NCBI RefSeq assembly: GCF_900114375.1
Contig: NZ_FOSV01000019.1
Coordinates: 1 to 64,000, forward strand
Direction of reading: 5' to 3'
Length of the DNA: 64,000 nucleotides
Source of the DNA: Methylorubrum salsuginis
GTDB lineage: Bacteria > Pseudomonadota > Alphaproteobacteria > Rhizobiales > Beijerinckiaceae
Below the pieces are notes generated by a model that was given only the letters and a program-made list of their open reading frames with translations, was not told the origin of the DNA and ran no database searches. Below, piece after piece: positions 28,487-38,202 of the stretch (position 1 is the stretch's first letter; each line of letters opens with the position of its first letter). Both the position numbers and the translations under genes were made by a program.

Positions 28487-28639
28487 GGGGCGGATGCTGG
28501 GATCTCGGGCAGGAGGTCGCGGGAGACGGTGAAGGCCGGTGCGCGACGGCGAAACGCCTCACACCTGTGTTAACGCCCCTCGCCGCCGGGGGACAGGGAC
28601 ACCATGTGTTTACGGCCAGGCTTTGAGGGGATTGCGTCG

Positions 28640-29176
28640 ATGATGTGGCTCAGGGGCACCATGGGAAGCGTGCGCGCCGTGACGGCGGCGGCCTGCCTCG
28701 CCGCCGCGCTCGTTCCGGGTGCGGCCGGGGCGGCGGAGGATCCGGACCGGATCTTCGACAAGTCGACCGTGTGGCGCCCGCTCACCCCGAACGACAAGCT
28801 CGTGGTCTACGGGATCGACGATCCCGACGTATCGGGTATCGCCTGCTGGTACACCCAGCCCGAGAAGGGCGGCATCAAGGGCACGCTCGGCCTCGCCGAG
28901 GACGTCTCCGATATCTCGCTCTCCTGCCGCCAGACCGGGCCGGTGCAGTTCAAGGACAAGGTGAAGCAGGGCGACGTGGTGTTCAGCGAGCGGCGCTCGC
29001 TGATCTTCAAGTCAATGCAGATCGTGCGCGGTTGCGACGCCAAGCGCAATACGCTGATCTACATGGTCTATTCGGATAAGGTGGTGCAGGGTTCGCCCAA
29101 GAACTCGACCTCCAGCGTACCGCTGGCCCCGTGGGGCACGGAAGCGCCGCAGAAGTGCGCGGACTTCGTGAAGTAG
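28640..29176 (+). CDS. creA: CreA family protein
   Basis: A 178-residue exported protein of the CreA family (unknown biochemical role; named after the E. coli creABCD locus). After a signal peptide (AVTAAACLAAALVPGAAGAA) come the family blocks RIFDKSTVWRPLTPNDKLVV, GIACWYTQPEKGGIKGTLG and FSERRSLIFKSMQIVRG, with conserved Cys residues. The ATG at 28640 is chosen; a nearby ATG at 28661 also leaves an intact signal peptide. It is divergent from DUF2865, so the two share a short control region of about 150 bases. Confidence 0.85.
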   Translation: MMWLRGTMGSVRAVTAAACLAAALVPGAAGAAEDPDRIFDKSTVWRPLTPNDKLVVYGIDDPDVSGIACWYTQPEKGGIKGTLGLAEDVSDISLSCRQTGPVQFKDKVKQGDVVFSERRSLIFKSMQIVRGCDAKRNTLIYMVYSDKVVQGSPKNSTSSVPLAPWGTEAPQKCADFVK

Positions 29177-29197
29177 GCGCCTTCCGATCCATCACCG

Positions 29198-29228
29198 CCG
29201 TCATTCCGGGGCGAACCCGGAATGACGG
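29198..29228. terminator. palindrome between convergent genes (short repeat, copy 1)
   Basis: Perfect 13-bp arms ccgtcattccggg (29198-29210) and cccggaatgacgg (29216-29228) surround a 5-base loop. It lies 20 bases after the CreA stop and just before the stop of the convergent secreted-protein gene, so it can act as a bidirectional terminator. A related sequence occurs at 62200-62240, so it belongs to a dispersed repeat family. Confidence 0.6.
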
Positions 29229-29248
29229 CAGGTGGAAGAGCAAAAAAA

Positions 29249-29575
29249 TCAGTCCTGGCAGGTGATGCGCAGCGGGCGGGCGGCCGGCGCCGGGATCGGG
29301 GTGGCGGGGATCGCGCCGGTATACTCGTCCTGTGCGGCGACGCCGTAATTGACCGCGCTGGCATAGCCCTGCGACTCGCACCACGCGTTGGCGACCACCT
29401 GTCCGCACTCGCTCGGGCCGCCGCTGAGGCACTCGCCGACGCCGTAGCCCTCTTCGGCCGGGATGAGGAACGTCTTCTCGACATGCGTGCGCGCCGGGGC
29501 CGGTTCGCCGGCGATGGCCTGAGGCGCGGCCGTGACCAGGGCGAGGGCGAGGAAGGCGGCGACCGGACGGCGCAT
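29249..29575 (-). CDS. small secreted protein of unknown function
   Basis: A 108-residue protein with a signal peptide (AAFLALALVTAAPQAIAG). The mature part has Cys residues in the pattern VGECLSGGPSECGQVV, AWCESQGYASA and the C-terminal ITCQD. I recall similar small secreted proteins in Methylobacterium but no function. The ATG at 29575 lies at the start of the signal peptide; upstream in-frame sequence is not protein-like. It is convergent with CreA across the palindrome. Confidence 0.7.
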   Translation of the reverse strand: MRRPVAAFLALALVTAAPQAIAGEPAPARTHVEKTFLIPAEEGYGVGECLSGGPSECGQVVANAWCESQGYASAVNYGVAAQDEYTGAIPATPIPAPAARPLRITCQD

Positions 29576-29889
29576 GGTGGGGACCTTGTTAACGGATTCG
29601 CTCGGTTGCGGAGTGTTCGGACGGCTCGGTAAACAAATCCTTGCGCCCGGGATCACGGTCGGCTGATCCGCGGCCCTGGGCAGCGCCGTTCTCGAATTCC
29701 TCACGGTTCTGGGTTAGCTCATGCCCGGACCGGCGACCGTCGCGGCGTTGCAACAGCGAACCGGCGCGGCTCCGGCGGCAATGTGGCGGCGCTCCCGGCG
29801 GAACCGCCGAACACGCTGCGGCGCAACGAGAAACCGAGGACGGCACGTTGCCGTCGCGAAGGCCGGACGGTTCCGGCGGGACCTCTTCG

Positions 29890-31278
29890 ATGACCCCGAT
29901 GTTGCGGCTCTACAACACGCTGACCCGCGAGAAGACGGCCTTCCAGCCGATCGATCCGGCGCATGTGCGGATGTATGCCTGCGGACCGACGGTCTACGAC
30001 GCGGCTCATATCGGCAACGCTCGGCCGATCATCGTCTTCGACCTGCTGTTTCGGCTGCTGCGCCATCTCTACGGGCCGGGCCACGTCACCTACGCCCGCA
30101 ACGTCACGGACGTGGACGACAAGATCAACGCGCGGGCCCTCGAGCGCGGCATCACCATCCGCGAACTCACCGACGGCACGCTGGCGCAGTTCCACAAGGA
30201 CATCCGCGCGCTCGGCGTGCTGATGGCCGAGGACGTGAACGTGGCGGGCGAGCGCCCCCGCTTCGTCGAGCCACGGGCGACCGACCACATCGCCGAGATG
30301 CATCGGCTGATCGAAGGGTTGCTCACCGCCGGTCACGCCTACGTCGCGGAAGGCCACGTGCTGTTCGACGTGCCCTCCATGGCGGATTACGGCGCGCTGT
30401 CGAAGCGCCCGCTCGACGAGATGGAGGCCGGCGCCCGCGTCGAGGTCGCGCCCTACAAGCGCTCGCCCCTCGATTTCGTGCTGTGGAAGCCCTCGAAGCC
30501 GGGCGAGCCGTCCTGGCCGTCCCCCTGCGGAATCGACTCGGCCGGGCGCCCCGGCTGGCACATCGAGTGCTCGGCGATGTCGTGGAAGCACTTGGGCCAG
30601 ACCTTCGACATCCATGCCGGCGGCATCGACCTGATCTTCCCCCACCACGAGAACGAGGTGGCGCAATCGCGCTGCTGCTTCGGCACCGACGTGATGGCCA
30701 ATGTCTGGCTCCACAACGGCTTCCTGCAGGTCGAGGGGGAGAAGATGTCGAAGTCGCTCGGCAACTTCATCACCATCGGGCAGGTGCTGGCCGATTGGCC
30801 GGGCGAGGTCGTGCGCCTGAACATGCTCAAGACCCATTACCGCCAGCCGATCGACTGGACGCTCCGGGGGCTGGAGGAATCCGGCCGGATGCTGGAGCGC
30901 TGGTACGAGGCCGCGGGCGAGGCCGCGCCCGCGCAGACCGTGCCGGAAAAGGTGGTCGAAGCCCTGAGCGACGATCTCAACACCCCCGCGGCCCTCGGCG
31001 AGCTGCACCGGCTCGCGGGTGCGGATGCCGCCGCGCTCAAGGCGGCAGCCGGGCTGATGGGGTTTCTCGGAGAGACCAAGGCGCAGCGCGAGGCCGCGCG
31101 GGTGAGCGCGGCGGGCGTCGATGTCGGACAAGTCGAGGCGCTGATCGCCGAGCGCAAGGCGGCCCGCGCCGCCAAGGACTGGGCGGCTTCCGACCGGGTG
31201 CGCGACGCGCTCGCCGCGATGGGCGTCAGCGTCAAGGACAACAAGGACGGCACCACCACCTGGACGGTGGCGGGGTGA
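29890..31278 (+). CDS. cysS: cysteine--tRNA ligase
   Basis: A 462-residue class I synthetase charging tRNA-Cys. The first Zn-binding Cys and HIGH motif are [20 protein letters not shown] (about 28-47), with the second metal Cys in the [15 protein letters not shown] block and the KMSKS motif in [16 protein letters not shown]. The C-terminal anticodon-binding helical domain ends [22 protein letters not shown]. The ATG at 29890 ([10 protein letters not shown]) gives the normal length. It is transcribed toward the convergent pssA gene, 13 bases away. Confidence 0.96.
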   Translation: MTPMLRLYNTLTREKTAFQPIDPAHVRMYACGPTVYDAAHIGNARPIIVFDLLFRLLRHLYGPGHVTYARNVTDVDDKINARALERGITIRELTDGTLAQFHKDIRALGVLMAEDVNVAGERPRFVEPRATDHIAEMHRLIEGLLTAGHAYVAEGHVLFDVPSMADYGALSKRPLDEMEAGARVEVAPYKRSPLDFVLWKPSKPGEPSWPSPCGIDSAGRPGWHIECSAMSWKHLGQTFDIHAGGIDLIFPHHENEVAQSRCCFGTDVMANVWLHNGFLQVEGEKMSKSLGNFITIGQVLADWPGEVVRLNMLKTHYRQPIDWTLRGLEESGRMLERWYEAAGEAAPAQTVPEKVVEALSDDLNTPAALGELHRLAGADAAALKAAAGLMGFLGETKAQREAARVSAAGVDVGQVEALIAERKAARAAKDWAASDRVRDALAAMGVSVKDNKDGTTTWTVAG

Positions 31279-31291
31279 GCCGTCCTCGTCC

Positions 31292-32113
31292 CTACGGCGC
31301 CGTCTCGGACGGCGTCGGCTCCTCGCCCTCCTTCTTCAGGCGCTTGCGGTACTGCCCGGCCCCGAAGGGGATGAGGCAGAGATAGCCGAGGCTGACCGCG
31401 GCCAGCGTCTCGAACGGGAACGAGATCACGAGGCCGAAGGCCACCACCACCACGAGGAAGATCGGCAGGACGAGGTCGCGCGAGACGCGCTTCCCCCAGG
31501 TCTTGCCGGAGAAGGTCGGCACGGTGGAGACCACGAGGAGCGCGATGGCGAGCTCGTAGATCAGGATCAGCACCGTGCTCCACTGGGGGAACGGCACGTC
31601 GAGGAAGTGCAGGTAGAGCGGCAGCATGCCGGTCAGCGCGCCCGCGGGCGCGGGCATGCCGACGAAGTAGTCCTTCTTCCACTCGGGGCGGTTGGGGTCG
31701 TCGAGCATCGCGTTGAAGCGGGCGAGCCGCAGGCACATCGCGATGGCGAAGACCAGCGCCACGATCCAGCCGACCTGCTTCAGGTTGTGCAGGGTGAAGC
31801 TGTAGAGGATCAGCGCCGGGGCGCAGCCGAAATTCACGAAGTCGGCCAGCGAGTCGAGTTCCGCCCCGAAGCGCGAGGTGCCCTTGAGGAGGCGCGCCAC
31901 CCGCCCGTCGATCCCGTCGAGGCCGGCGGCGACCACCACGGCCAGCACCGCGGGCTCGAACCGGCCCTCGAAGGCGAGCCGGATCGCGGTGAGCCCGAGG
32001 CAGAGCGCCAGGAGCGTGATCATGTTCGGCGCGATGATCCGGAACGGCACCGGGCGGAAGCGCCGCGGGCGGTCGTTCGGATCGGGCGCGAAGGGCGGGA
32101 AGAGATCGTCCAT
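31292..32113 (-). CDS. pssA: CDP-diacylglycerol--serine O-phosphatidyltransferase
   Basis: A 273-residue integral membrane enzyme making phosphatidylserine from CDP-diacylglycerol and L-serine. The CDP-alcohol phosphatidyltransferase motif D-G-(x)2-A-R-(x)8-G-(x)3-D-(x)3-D is visible as LDGIDGRVARLLKGTSRFGA followed by ELDSLADFVNFG. About seven helices follow. It lies 37 bases downstream of psd on the same strand, so the two steps of phosphatidylethanolamine synthesis form one operon. The ATG at 32113 was chosen because the upstream in-frame extension is Arg-rich shadow sequence. Confidence 0.93.
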   Translation of the reverse strand: MDDLFPPFAPDPNDRPRRFRPVPFRIIAPNMITLLALCLGLTAIRLAFEGRFEPAVLAVVVAAGLDGIDGRVARLLKGTSRFGAELDSLADFVNFGCAPALILYSFTLHNLKQVGWIVALVFAIAMCLRLARFNAMLDDPNRPEWKKDYFVGMPAPAGALTGMLPLYLHFLDVPFPQWSTVLILIYELAIALLVVSTVPTFSGKTWGKRVSRDLVLPIFLVVVVAFGLVISFPFETLAAVSLGYLCLIPFGAGQYRKRLKKEGEEPTPSETAP

Positions 32114-32150
32114 GTCGCCTCTGACTCGGCTGTGATGGCGCGGGCGCCGC

Positions 32151-32861
32151 TCAGATACGGCGGAAGCTGCGCTCCGGGCCACCCCCGAGATCGGCCAGCA
32201 CCGTCTCGCCCGCCACCGCCTTCTGGCCGAGGCCGACGAGGATGCGCGTGCCCACGGGCAGGTAGACATCGACCCGCGAGCCGAAGCGGATCAGGCCGAA
32301 GCGCTCGCCGACCTGCTTGGTCTCGCCCGCCGACACGAAGCCGACGATGCGGCGCGCCACGAGGCCGGCGATCTGCACGACGCCGATGCGCAGGGGCTGA
32401 CCGCGATGGGTCGTCTCCATCACGAGGCCGTTGCGCTCGTTGTCGTCGCTCGCCTTGTCGAGCTCGGCGTTGAGAAAGAGCCCGGGCGTGTAGTGGATCT
32501 GGCCGATCTTGCCGGTGACCGGCACGCGGTTCACGTGGCAGTCGAACACGTTCATGAACACCGAGATCCGCAGCATCGGCTCGTGCGACAGGTCGAGCTC
32601 GGGCGGGGGCAGCACGGTGGAGATGAGGTTCACCCGCCCGTCGGCGGGGGAGACCACGAGGCCGTCGCCGACCGGCACGACGCGCTCGGGATCGCGGAAG
32701 AAGTAGCAGACCCACAGCGTCAGGATCAGGAACACCCAGGCGAAGAACTGCGAGAACAGGCCGGCGCCGACGGTGAGGACGATGCCGATCAGGATGAAGG
32801 GGTACCCCTCCTTGTGGATCGGCACGAGCGTCCGGCGGATCGTCTCGATGAGGTCGGTCAT
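32151..32861 (-). CDS. psd: phosphatidylserine decarboxylase proenzyme (short type)
   Basis: A 236-residue proenzyme that decarboxylates phosphatidylserine to phosphatidylethanolamine at the inner membrane. An N-terminal hydrophobic pair ([20 protein letters not shown]) is followed by [11 protein letters not shown], the VSPADGRV block, [16 protein letters not shown], and the self-cleavage site in RFGSRVD (Gly-Ser) that yields the pyruvoyl prosthetic group. The length and the cleavage motif are those of the short alphaproteobacterial/actinobacterial class. pssA follows in the same operon. Confidence 0.94.
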   Translation of the reverse strand: MTDLIETIRRTLVPIHKEGYPFILIGIVLTVGAGLFSQFFAWVFLILTLWVCYFFRDPERVVPVGDGLVVSPADGRVNLISTVLPPPELDLSHEPMLRISVFMNVFDCHVNRVPVTGKIGQIHYTPGLFLNAELDKASDDNERNGLVMETTHRGQPLRIGVVQIAGLVARRIVGFVSAGETKQVGERFGLIRFGSRVDVYLPVGTRILVGLGQKAVAGETVLADLGGGPERSFRRI

Positions 32862-32920
32862 GGGCTCCGATAGGGCTCCGGCGGGGCGAATGCGACCCGC
32901 CGGATGGCAGGGGGGCGGGC

Positions 32921-33922
32921 CTACGTCAACCAGCCCGCCGCCCGGCCCGGAGGGCAGGCCGCCGGATCGAACAGGCGGAAGGTGCGCCGCCCTGCCGCCT
33001 TGGCGGCGTAGAGGGCGGTGTCGGCCCGCGCGAACAGGTCGCCCGCCTCCGATCCCGAGAGGGCGACGCCGACCGAGGCGCCGAGGCGGTAGCGCCGGCC
33101 CTCGTGATCGACCGGCCGACCCAGAGCCTCGACGATCCGCTGCGCCAGGGCAGCGGCGGCATCGGGGCGCAGGCTCTCGTCGAGGACGACGGCGAATTCG
33201 TCGCCGCCGAGACGCGCCACGAGGGCGCCCCGGCGGCAGGTCCGCATCAGCCGGCTTCCGGCCTCGCGCAGGCAGGCATCGCCCGCCGGATGCCCATAGG
33301 CGTCGTTGATCGCCTTGAAACCGTCGAGGTCGATCAGGAGCAGCGTGCCGACCGGCACGCGCAGGCGCGCATCGAAGCGGGCGCGGTTGGCGAGCCCCGT
33401 CAGTGCGTCGGTCTCGGCGAGTTGACGGGTGCGCTCCAGCAGCAGGATCTCGTCGGTCACGTCCTGCTTGAGGCCGAATAGCCGTATCGGAATGCCTTCG
33501 CGGCGATCGACCGTCGCGGTCAGGCGCAGCCAGCGGTGCCGACCGTCGGGCAAGCGGATCTCGGCGTCGAGCTTGAACCCGGTTCCGTTCGCCAGCGCCT
33601 GGTCGCGCAGGAGCGTGAGCGTCCGGCGCGAATCCGGCGTGTACTGTTCCAAAGTCGCCTGTCGGACGAGTGGGGCTTCCGGAGACAGGCCGAACAGGTC
33701 GTAGACGCCTTGCGTCCAGCGGACACGCTCGTCGGGGAGGCTGCATTCCCAGAGACCCATCTGGGCTCCCCGCATCGCCCGGTCGGCGAGGGCCTCGTTC
33801 TGCAAGGCGTCCCGCTGCGCGGCGATGATGGCGGACTGGATGCGCAGCTGAAGGCGAAGGCGTTCGATCTCGGCGGGGTCGTATGCTTCGGAAATCCCTC
33901 GGATCCTCGGAGCGTCAGGCAT
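32921..33922 (-). CDS. PAS-GGDEF diguanylate cyclase
   Basis: A 333-residue cytosolic signalling protein. Residues about 10-45 form a coiled helix, about 45-165 a PAS domain ([44 protein letters not shown]) and about 170-325 a GGDEF domain ([32 protein letters not shown]). The catalytic [10 protein letters not shown] is intact, so it should make cyclic di-GMP. The inhibitory RxxD site that precedes GGDEF by five residues is replaced by RRGA, so product inhibition is probably absent. No membrane helix is present. Psd lies downstream on the same strand. Confidence 0.92.
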   Translation of the reverse strand: MPDAPRIRGISEAYDPAEIERLRLQLRIQSAIIAAQRDALQNEALADRAMRGAQMGLWECSLPDERVRWTQGVYDLFGLSPEAPLVRQATLEQYTPDSRRTLTLLRDQALANGTGFKLDAEIRLPDGRHRWLRLTATVDRREGIPIRLFGLKQDVTDEILLLERTRQLAETDALTGLANRARFDARLRVPVGTLLLIDLDGFKAINDAYGHPAGDACLREAGSRLMRTCRRGALVARLGGDEFAVVLDESLRPDAAAALAQRIVEALGRPVDHEGRRYRLGASVGVALSGSEAGDLFARADTALYAAKAAGRRTFRLFDPAACPPGRAAGWLT

Positions 33923-34059
33923 CGATCGGGGCGGTCCGGTTCGGCGCCGATGCGGCGCGTCCTCACTGTGAAGCTTGAGGCGATTCGGTTGACGATTGGT
34001 GACGCCGGTCCATCCCCGGAAGGCCGTGGGATCACGATCACGTGACCCCGAGGCCGGGA

Positions 34060-35979
34060 TCATCCGACCGGCTGCGGTTCCGGAGCGGAATGCGCTCTGA
34101 GCGACTTCTCGTCCTCGGCCTGCTTCAGTGCCTCGCGTGCGGCATCCGCCTGCCGCTGGCGGTCCCACAGGGCCGCGTAGACGCCGCCCTGCGTCAGAAG
34201 GGTCGGATGGTCGCCGCGCTCGACGATCCGGCCCTGATCCAGCACTAGGATCTCGTCGGCATTGACCACGGTCGAGAGACGATGGGCGATGACGAGGGTC
34301 GTGCGATCCCGGCTTACGCGGTCGAGGGCGGCCTGGATCTCGCGCTCGGTGAAGGAATCGAGCGCCGAGGTCGCCTCGTCGAGGACGAGGATCGGCGGGC
34401 TCTTGAGGATGGTGCGGGCGATGGCAACGCGCTGCTTCTCGCCGCCCGACAGCTTCAGGCCGCGCTCGCCCACCGGGGTCTCGTAGCCCTCGGGCAGGCT
34501 CTCGATGAAGCGGTCGATCTGGGCGAGGCGGGCGGCCTCGCGCACCTCCGCCTCGCTCGCGTCCCAGCGGCCGTAGCGGATGTTGTATCCGATGGTGTCG
34601 TTGAACAGCACCGTGTCCTGCGGGACCATGCCGATGGCCGCCCGCAGGGAATCCTGGCGGACGGCGGCGATATCCTGCCCGTCGATGGTGATGCGCCCGG
34701 CTTGCGGCTCGTAGAAGCGGAACAACAGCCGCGACAGCGTCGACTTGCCCGCTCCCGAGGGGCCGACGATGGCCACCGTGCGCCCCGCCGGCACTTCGAA
34801 CGAGACGCCACGCAGGATCGGCCGCTCCGGATTGTAGGCGAAGCGCACGTCCTCGAACCGCACGGTCCCGGCCGGGACCGCGAGCACCGGGGCGCCGGGG
34901 CGGTCGGCGATCTCGGGGTTGCGGTCGATGATGCGGAACATGTCGTCGATGTCGACCAGCGCCTGTTTGATCTCGCGGTAGATCATGCCCATGAAGTTGA
35001 GCGGCATCGACAGCTGCACCAGCATCGTGTTGACGAGCACGAATCCGCCGATCGTGGTGCGTCCGGCCATGATGTCGCGCGCCGCCAAGGCCATCACCGC
35101 CGTCATGCCAAGGGTGAAGATCACCGCCTGTCCGGCGTTCAGCACCGCGAGCGAGACGTAGGTCTGCGTCGAGGCCTTTTCGTACTTCTCCATCGAGGCG
35201 TCGTAGCGGGCGGTCTCGCGGCTCTCGGCGCCGAAATACTTCACCGTCTCGTAGTTCAGCAGCGAATCGACCGCCTTCGTGGTGGCGTCGGTGTCGGAGT
35301 TGTTCATCCGGCGGCGGATGCCGATGCGCCACTCGGTCGCCTTCCAGGTGAAGCCGAGATAGGCGGCGATCATCGTCGCCACGACGGCCGAGTAGAGCCA
35401 GTCGAACTCGTAGGCCAGGATGCCGAGCACCAGAGCGAGTTCGACGATGGTCGGCACCAGCGTCAGCACCATCAGGCGCGACAATTCCTCGATGCCGTTG
35501 CGCCCCCGCTCCAGCACGCGGGTGAGGCCGCCGGTCTTGCGCTCGAGATGGAAGCGCAAGGAGAGGCGGTGCATGTGCTCGAAGGTGAGCAGCGCGAGGC
35601 GGCGCACGGCATGCATCGCCACCTTGGCGAACAGCCCGTCGCGCACCTGCGTCATCGCCGCCATGGCGACCCGCGACAAGCCGTAGAGGCCGATGAGCAG
35701 GAACGGCGCCGAGATCAGCCCCGCAGGCACGGAGGCGGGCGCGCTCTTTTCGGTGGCCGCCACCAGCGCGTCGGTCGCCCACTTGAAGGTGAAGGGCATC
35801 ACCATCGTGGCGGCCTTGGCCAGCATCAGCAGGCCGAAGGCGAGGAAGATGCGGCGTTGCAGGTCGCCCCGCCCGTGGGGCCAGAGATAGGGCCACAGGC
35901 GCCGGTAGGTGGCGATGAGGCCGGGTCGGTCGAGCGGCACGGGCGCGCTCGGCGCCGCCGGCTCGGATGCGGTTGCCAT
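34060..35979 (-). CDS. ABC transporter, fused permease-ATPase, Atm1/HMT1-like
   Basis: A 639-residue half-transporter. Six helices lie in the first 350 residues (IFLAFGLLMLAKAATMVMPF at about 45-65, FLLIGLYGLSRVAMAAM, LVLTLVPTIVELALVLGILA). The nucleotide-binding domain has Walker A VGPSGAGKSTLSRLL, the Q-loop IGMVPQDTVLFND, the signature KLSGGEKQRVAIART and Walker B ILVLDEATSALD. The TMD blocks RVLERGRNGIEELSRLMVL and NSDTDATTKAVDSLLNYETV are typical of Atm1-type exporters, which move glutathione-linked sulfur or metal compounds. The ATG at 35979 is preferred. Confidence 0.9.
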   Translation of the reverse strand: MATASEPAAPSAPVPLDRPGLIATYRRLWPYLWPHGRGDLQRRIFLAFGLLMLAKAATMVMPFTFKWATDALVAATEKSAPASVPAGLISAPFLLIGLYGLSRVAMAAMTQVRDGLFAKVAMHAVRRLALLTFEHMHRLSLRFHLERKTGGLTRVLERGRNGIEELSRLMVLTLVPTIVELALVLGILAYEFDWLYSAVVATMIAAYLGFTWKATEWRIGIRRRMNNSDTDATTKAVDSLLNYETVKYFGAESRETARYDASMEKYEKASTQTYVSLAVLNAGQAVIFTLGMTAVMALAARDIMAGRTTIGGFVLVNTMLVQLSMPLNFMGMIYREIKQALVDIDDMFRIIDRNPEIADRPGAPVLAVPAGTVRFEDVRFAYNPERPILRGVSFEVPAGRTVAIVGPSGAGKSTLSRLLFRFYEPQAGRITIDGQDIAAVRQDSLRAAIGMVPQDTVLFNDTIGYNIRYGRWDASEAEVREAARLAQIDRFIESLPEGYETPVGERGLKLSGGEKQRVAIARTILKSPPILVLDEATSALDSFTEREIQAALDRVSRDRTTLVIAHRLSTVVNADEILVLDQGRIVERGDHPTLLTQGGVYAALWDRQRQADAAREALKQAEDEKSLRAHSAPEPQPVG

Positions 35980-36114
35980 GATGCGATCGGGATGCGGATG
36001 CGGGGAGGACGGCCTGGGCGCGACGGGCGCTCGAGGCCGTCCGTTGCCTGCATATAGGCCGGGCCGCGCCCGCGTGCATCCGGCGCGGCGCCGCATCCTC
36101 CCTGCGCCGGAATC

Positions 36115-37977
36115 CTACGTCTTCTTGGGCGCCGGGTTGTCCGCAGCGGCGGGAGCGTCCTTCGGCAGGACGAAGATCTGGCCGGGATAGATCAGGTCGG
36201 GATCGCGGATCTGGTCCTGGTTGGCGTCGTAGATGACCGTGTAGCGGTTGCCCTTGCCGTAGGTCCGCCGGCTGATCTGCCACAGGCTGTCGCCGCGGGT
36301 GATGCGCGCCGTGCTGATCTCGGGCACGAACACGGTGCCGGCCCTTTGGCCCGGCGCCTCCGCCGTCCGCCCGGCCTCCGGCAGCTTGGGCGCGAGTGCC
36401 GCCGCGGCGGCGCCGTCGGCGGCCGGGTTCGGCGTGCCGATGCCGGTGCCGGCCGCGACGGAGGGCGTGCCGGGCGCCACCGTGCCGGGGGAGGGCGCGG
36501 CGGGCGGCGGAGCGATGGCCGGATCGCCCGCGAGGCTCGGTGCGGTCCGGGTCTCGGGCATGGGCGAAGCCTTGGCGGGGGCGGACGCGCTCGGGGCCGT
36601 CCGACCCGCATCGGTCTCGGCCGGGCGCGGGTCGGGCCGCTTGGCCTGAGGTGGCGTTTGATCCATCGGCGATGCGCCGGCCTGCGTCTCGGACGTCTTC
36701 GGGCTCGCGGGCTTCACGTCCGGCTTGGCGGCGCTCGGCCCTGTCTTCGGCTCGTTGGCTGCGTCGGTCGGCGCCTTCGCCGAAGGCGTGGCGACTTCGG
36801 CCGCCGGCTTGCGATCCGCAGGCTTGCTCTCGGTGCGTTTGCCCTCGCCGTTCTTCCGGGGGGCGGGTGCTTCCGCGGCGGGCTTCTCGGCAGCCGCGAC
36901 CCGCGCTGTGCTCTCCGGATAGGTGAAGGCGACTTCGGCGCGGCGGCGCACCTTGCCACCCGCCGGATCGACCGAATCGACACGGACCTGATAACTGCCC
37001 GGCCGCACGCCGCGGCCGATGGTGAAGGCGATCCGCCCGTCCGCCCCGGTGCGCCCGGAGGCCACCAGGGTGTCGTTGAGGTAAAGCCGCAGGGTGCTGT
37101 CGGCGGGGGCCTGCGCCGTCACGTCGAGGCGCCCGCCGTCCTGGGCGTCGATGCTGACGATCCGCGGCGCCGACTCGGCCGCGCCGGAGGCCGGCTGATC
37201 CTGGTTCGCCGACGGTCGCGCCGCCTCTCGAATCGGCGCAGCCGCGTCCGCCGCGTCCCCCTCGCCGCGGACCGGCGCCTTCCGGTCGGCCGCCTTGGTC
37301 CCGTCGGAGGACGGGCCGGGTGCAGCCTTGCCGGACGATTCCGCGAAGGCGGTGGCGGGGCGGCCCGTGCCGGCCTCCGGCGCGTCGGGCTGGGACAGCA
37401 CCCGCGTCGGCGCGTCGGGGGCGGAGAGGGCGATCAGCGGCTTGGTGCCGCGCTTTTCCGAGACGACGACGGTGACGCTCTCGCGGCCGGGGAGGGGCTT
37501 GCCGTCCGGGGCGACGGCCCGCAGGGCGATCTCGCTCGATCCGGTGGGCAGGTCCGGCGGCGTCAGGGCGAACTGGCCCGCCGCGTCGGCGGTGACGCTG
37601 GCGAAGGCCTTGCCGTCGCGCAGCAGTTCGACCTTCGCGTTCGGCACGGTGCGCCCGGCGACGACGCTCGCACCGTCCGGCTCGACGCGGACGATGTCGA
37701 AGGTCGGAGCACCGTCCGCATCCGTCGGAGCGGCCTCCTGCGGCCGGGCGGCATCCGGGCCGGCACCGGGGGTTTTTCCTTGCGGCGGCGGCGTGAGAGC
37801 GGCAAGAGGAGCAGCCTTGTCCGATCCCGCGGGCGCCTCCGCCGGAGGCTCGGAGGAGCCGCCCGTCGCGTTGCGCTTGAGGAGTTCTCCCGTTCCGAAC
37901 AGCGCGACGACCATGGCGAAGCCGCCGAGCAGGCCCGCAACCGCGAGCACGATGCCTCGCCGCACCTCAGCCCTCAT
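36115..37977 (-). CDS. membrane-anchored LysM protein with Ig-like and disordered regions
   Basis: A 620-residue protein with an N-terminal membrane anchor (GIVLAVAGLLGGFAMVVALF), two bacterial Ig-like or Big domains (about 90-170 and 265-345, with EVAFTYPE at the end of the second), a long Ala/Pro/Lys-rich disordered region and a C-terminal LysM domain (about 560-610; SLWQISRRTYGKGNRYTVIY, DPDLIYPGQIFVLP). LysM binds N-acetylglucosamine polymers, so the protein probably spans from the inner membrane to the peptidoglycan. Similar long LysM proteins are common in Hyphomicrobiales. It is divergent from the LOG-family gene. Confidence 0.88.
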   Translation of the reverse strand: MRAEVRRGIVLAVAGLLGGFAMVVALFGTGELLKRNATGGSSEPPAEAPAGSDKAAPLAALTPPPQGKTPGAGPDAARPQEAAPTDADGAPTFDIVRVEPDGASVVAGRTVPNAKVELLRDGKAFASVTADAAGQFALTPPDLPTGSSEIALRAVAPDGKPLPGRESVTVVVSEKRGTKPLIALSAPDAPTRVLSQPDAPEAGTGRPATAFAESSGKAAPGPSSDGTKAADRKAPVRGEGDAADAAAPIREAARPSANQDQPASGAAESAPRIVSIDAQDGGRLDVTAQAPADSTLRLYLNDTLVASGRTGADGRIAFTIGRGVRPGSYQVRVDSVDPAGGKVRRRAEVAFTYPESTARVAAAEKPAAEAPAPRKNGEGKRTESKPADRKPAAEVATPSAKAPTDAANEPKTGPSAAKPDVKPASPKTSETQAGASPMDQTPPQAKRPDPRPAETDAGRTAPSASAPAKASPMPETRTAPSLAGDPAIAPPPAAPSPGTVAPGTPSVAAGTGIGTPNPAADGAAAAALAPKLPEAGRTAEAPGQRAGTVFVPEISTARITRGDSLWQISRRTYGKGNRYTVIYDANQDQIRDPDLIYPGQIFVLPKDAPAAADNPAPKKT

Positions 37978-38202
37978 GGATCACAGACTCCCGCTCATCC
38001 GCAGCGTCGCGGGTTGGCCGAGGGCCTGCGCCCGTCGCAGCACCGCCCGCACCGCCGTCGACGACCCGTCCACATGCCGTGACACCTTATCGAACATGAG
38101 AAGAACGCCAAAGCTCGAACCCGCGCGCCGGCCGGATTCGCGTGGTTACTCAGCACTTTTCCGTGGGCATGACCGGGCCGCGCGCCGGCCGGGAGGGGTC
38201 TG

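Noticed and set aside
29719-31131. A 470-codon minus-strand frame opposite cysS
   Set aside because: It lacks any motif and overlaps a fully recognisable cysteinyl-tRNA synthetase.
34282-36057. A 591-codon + strand open frame opposite the ABC transporter
   Set aside because: The translated sequence is His/Gly/Arg-rich with no family feature; the minus strand carries a complete ABC transporter.
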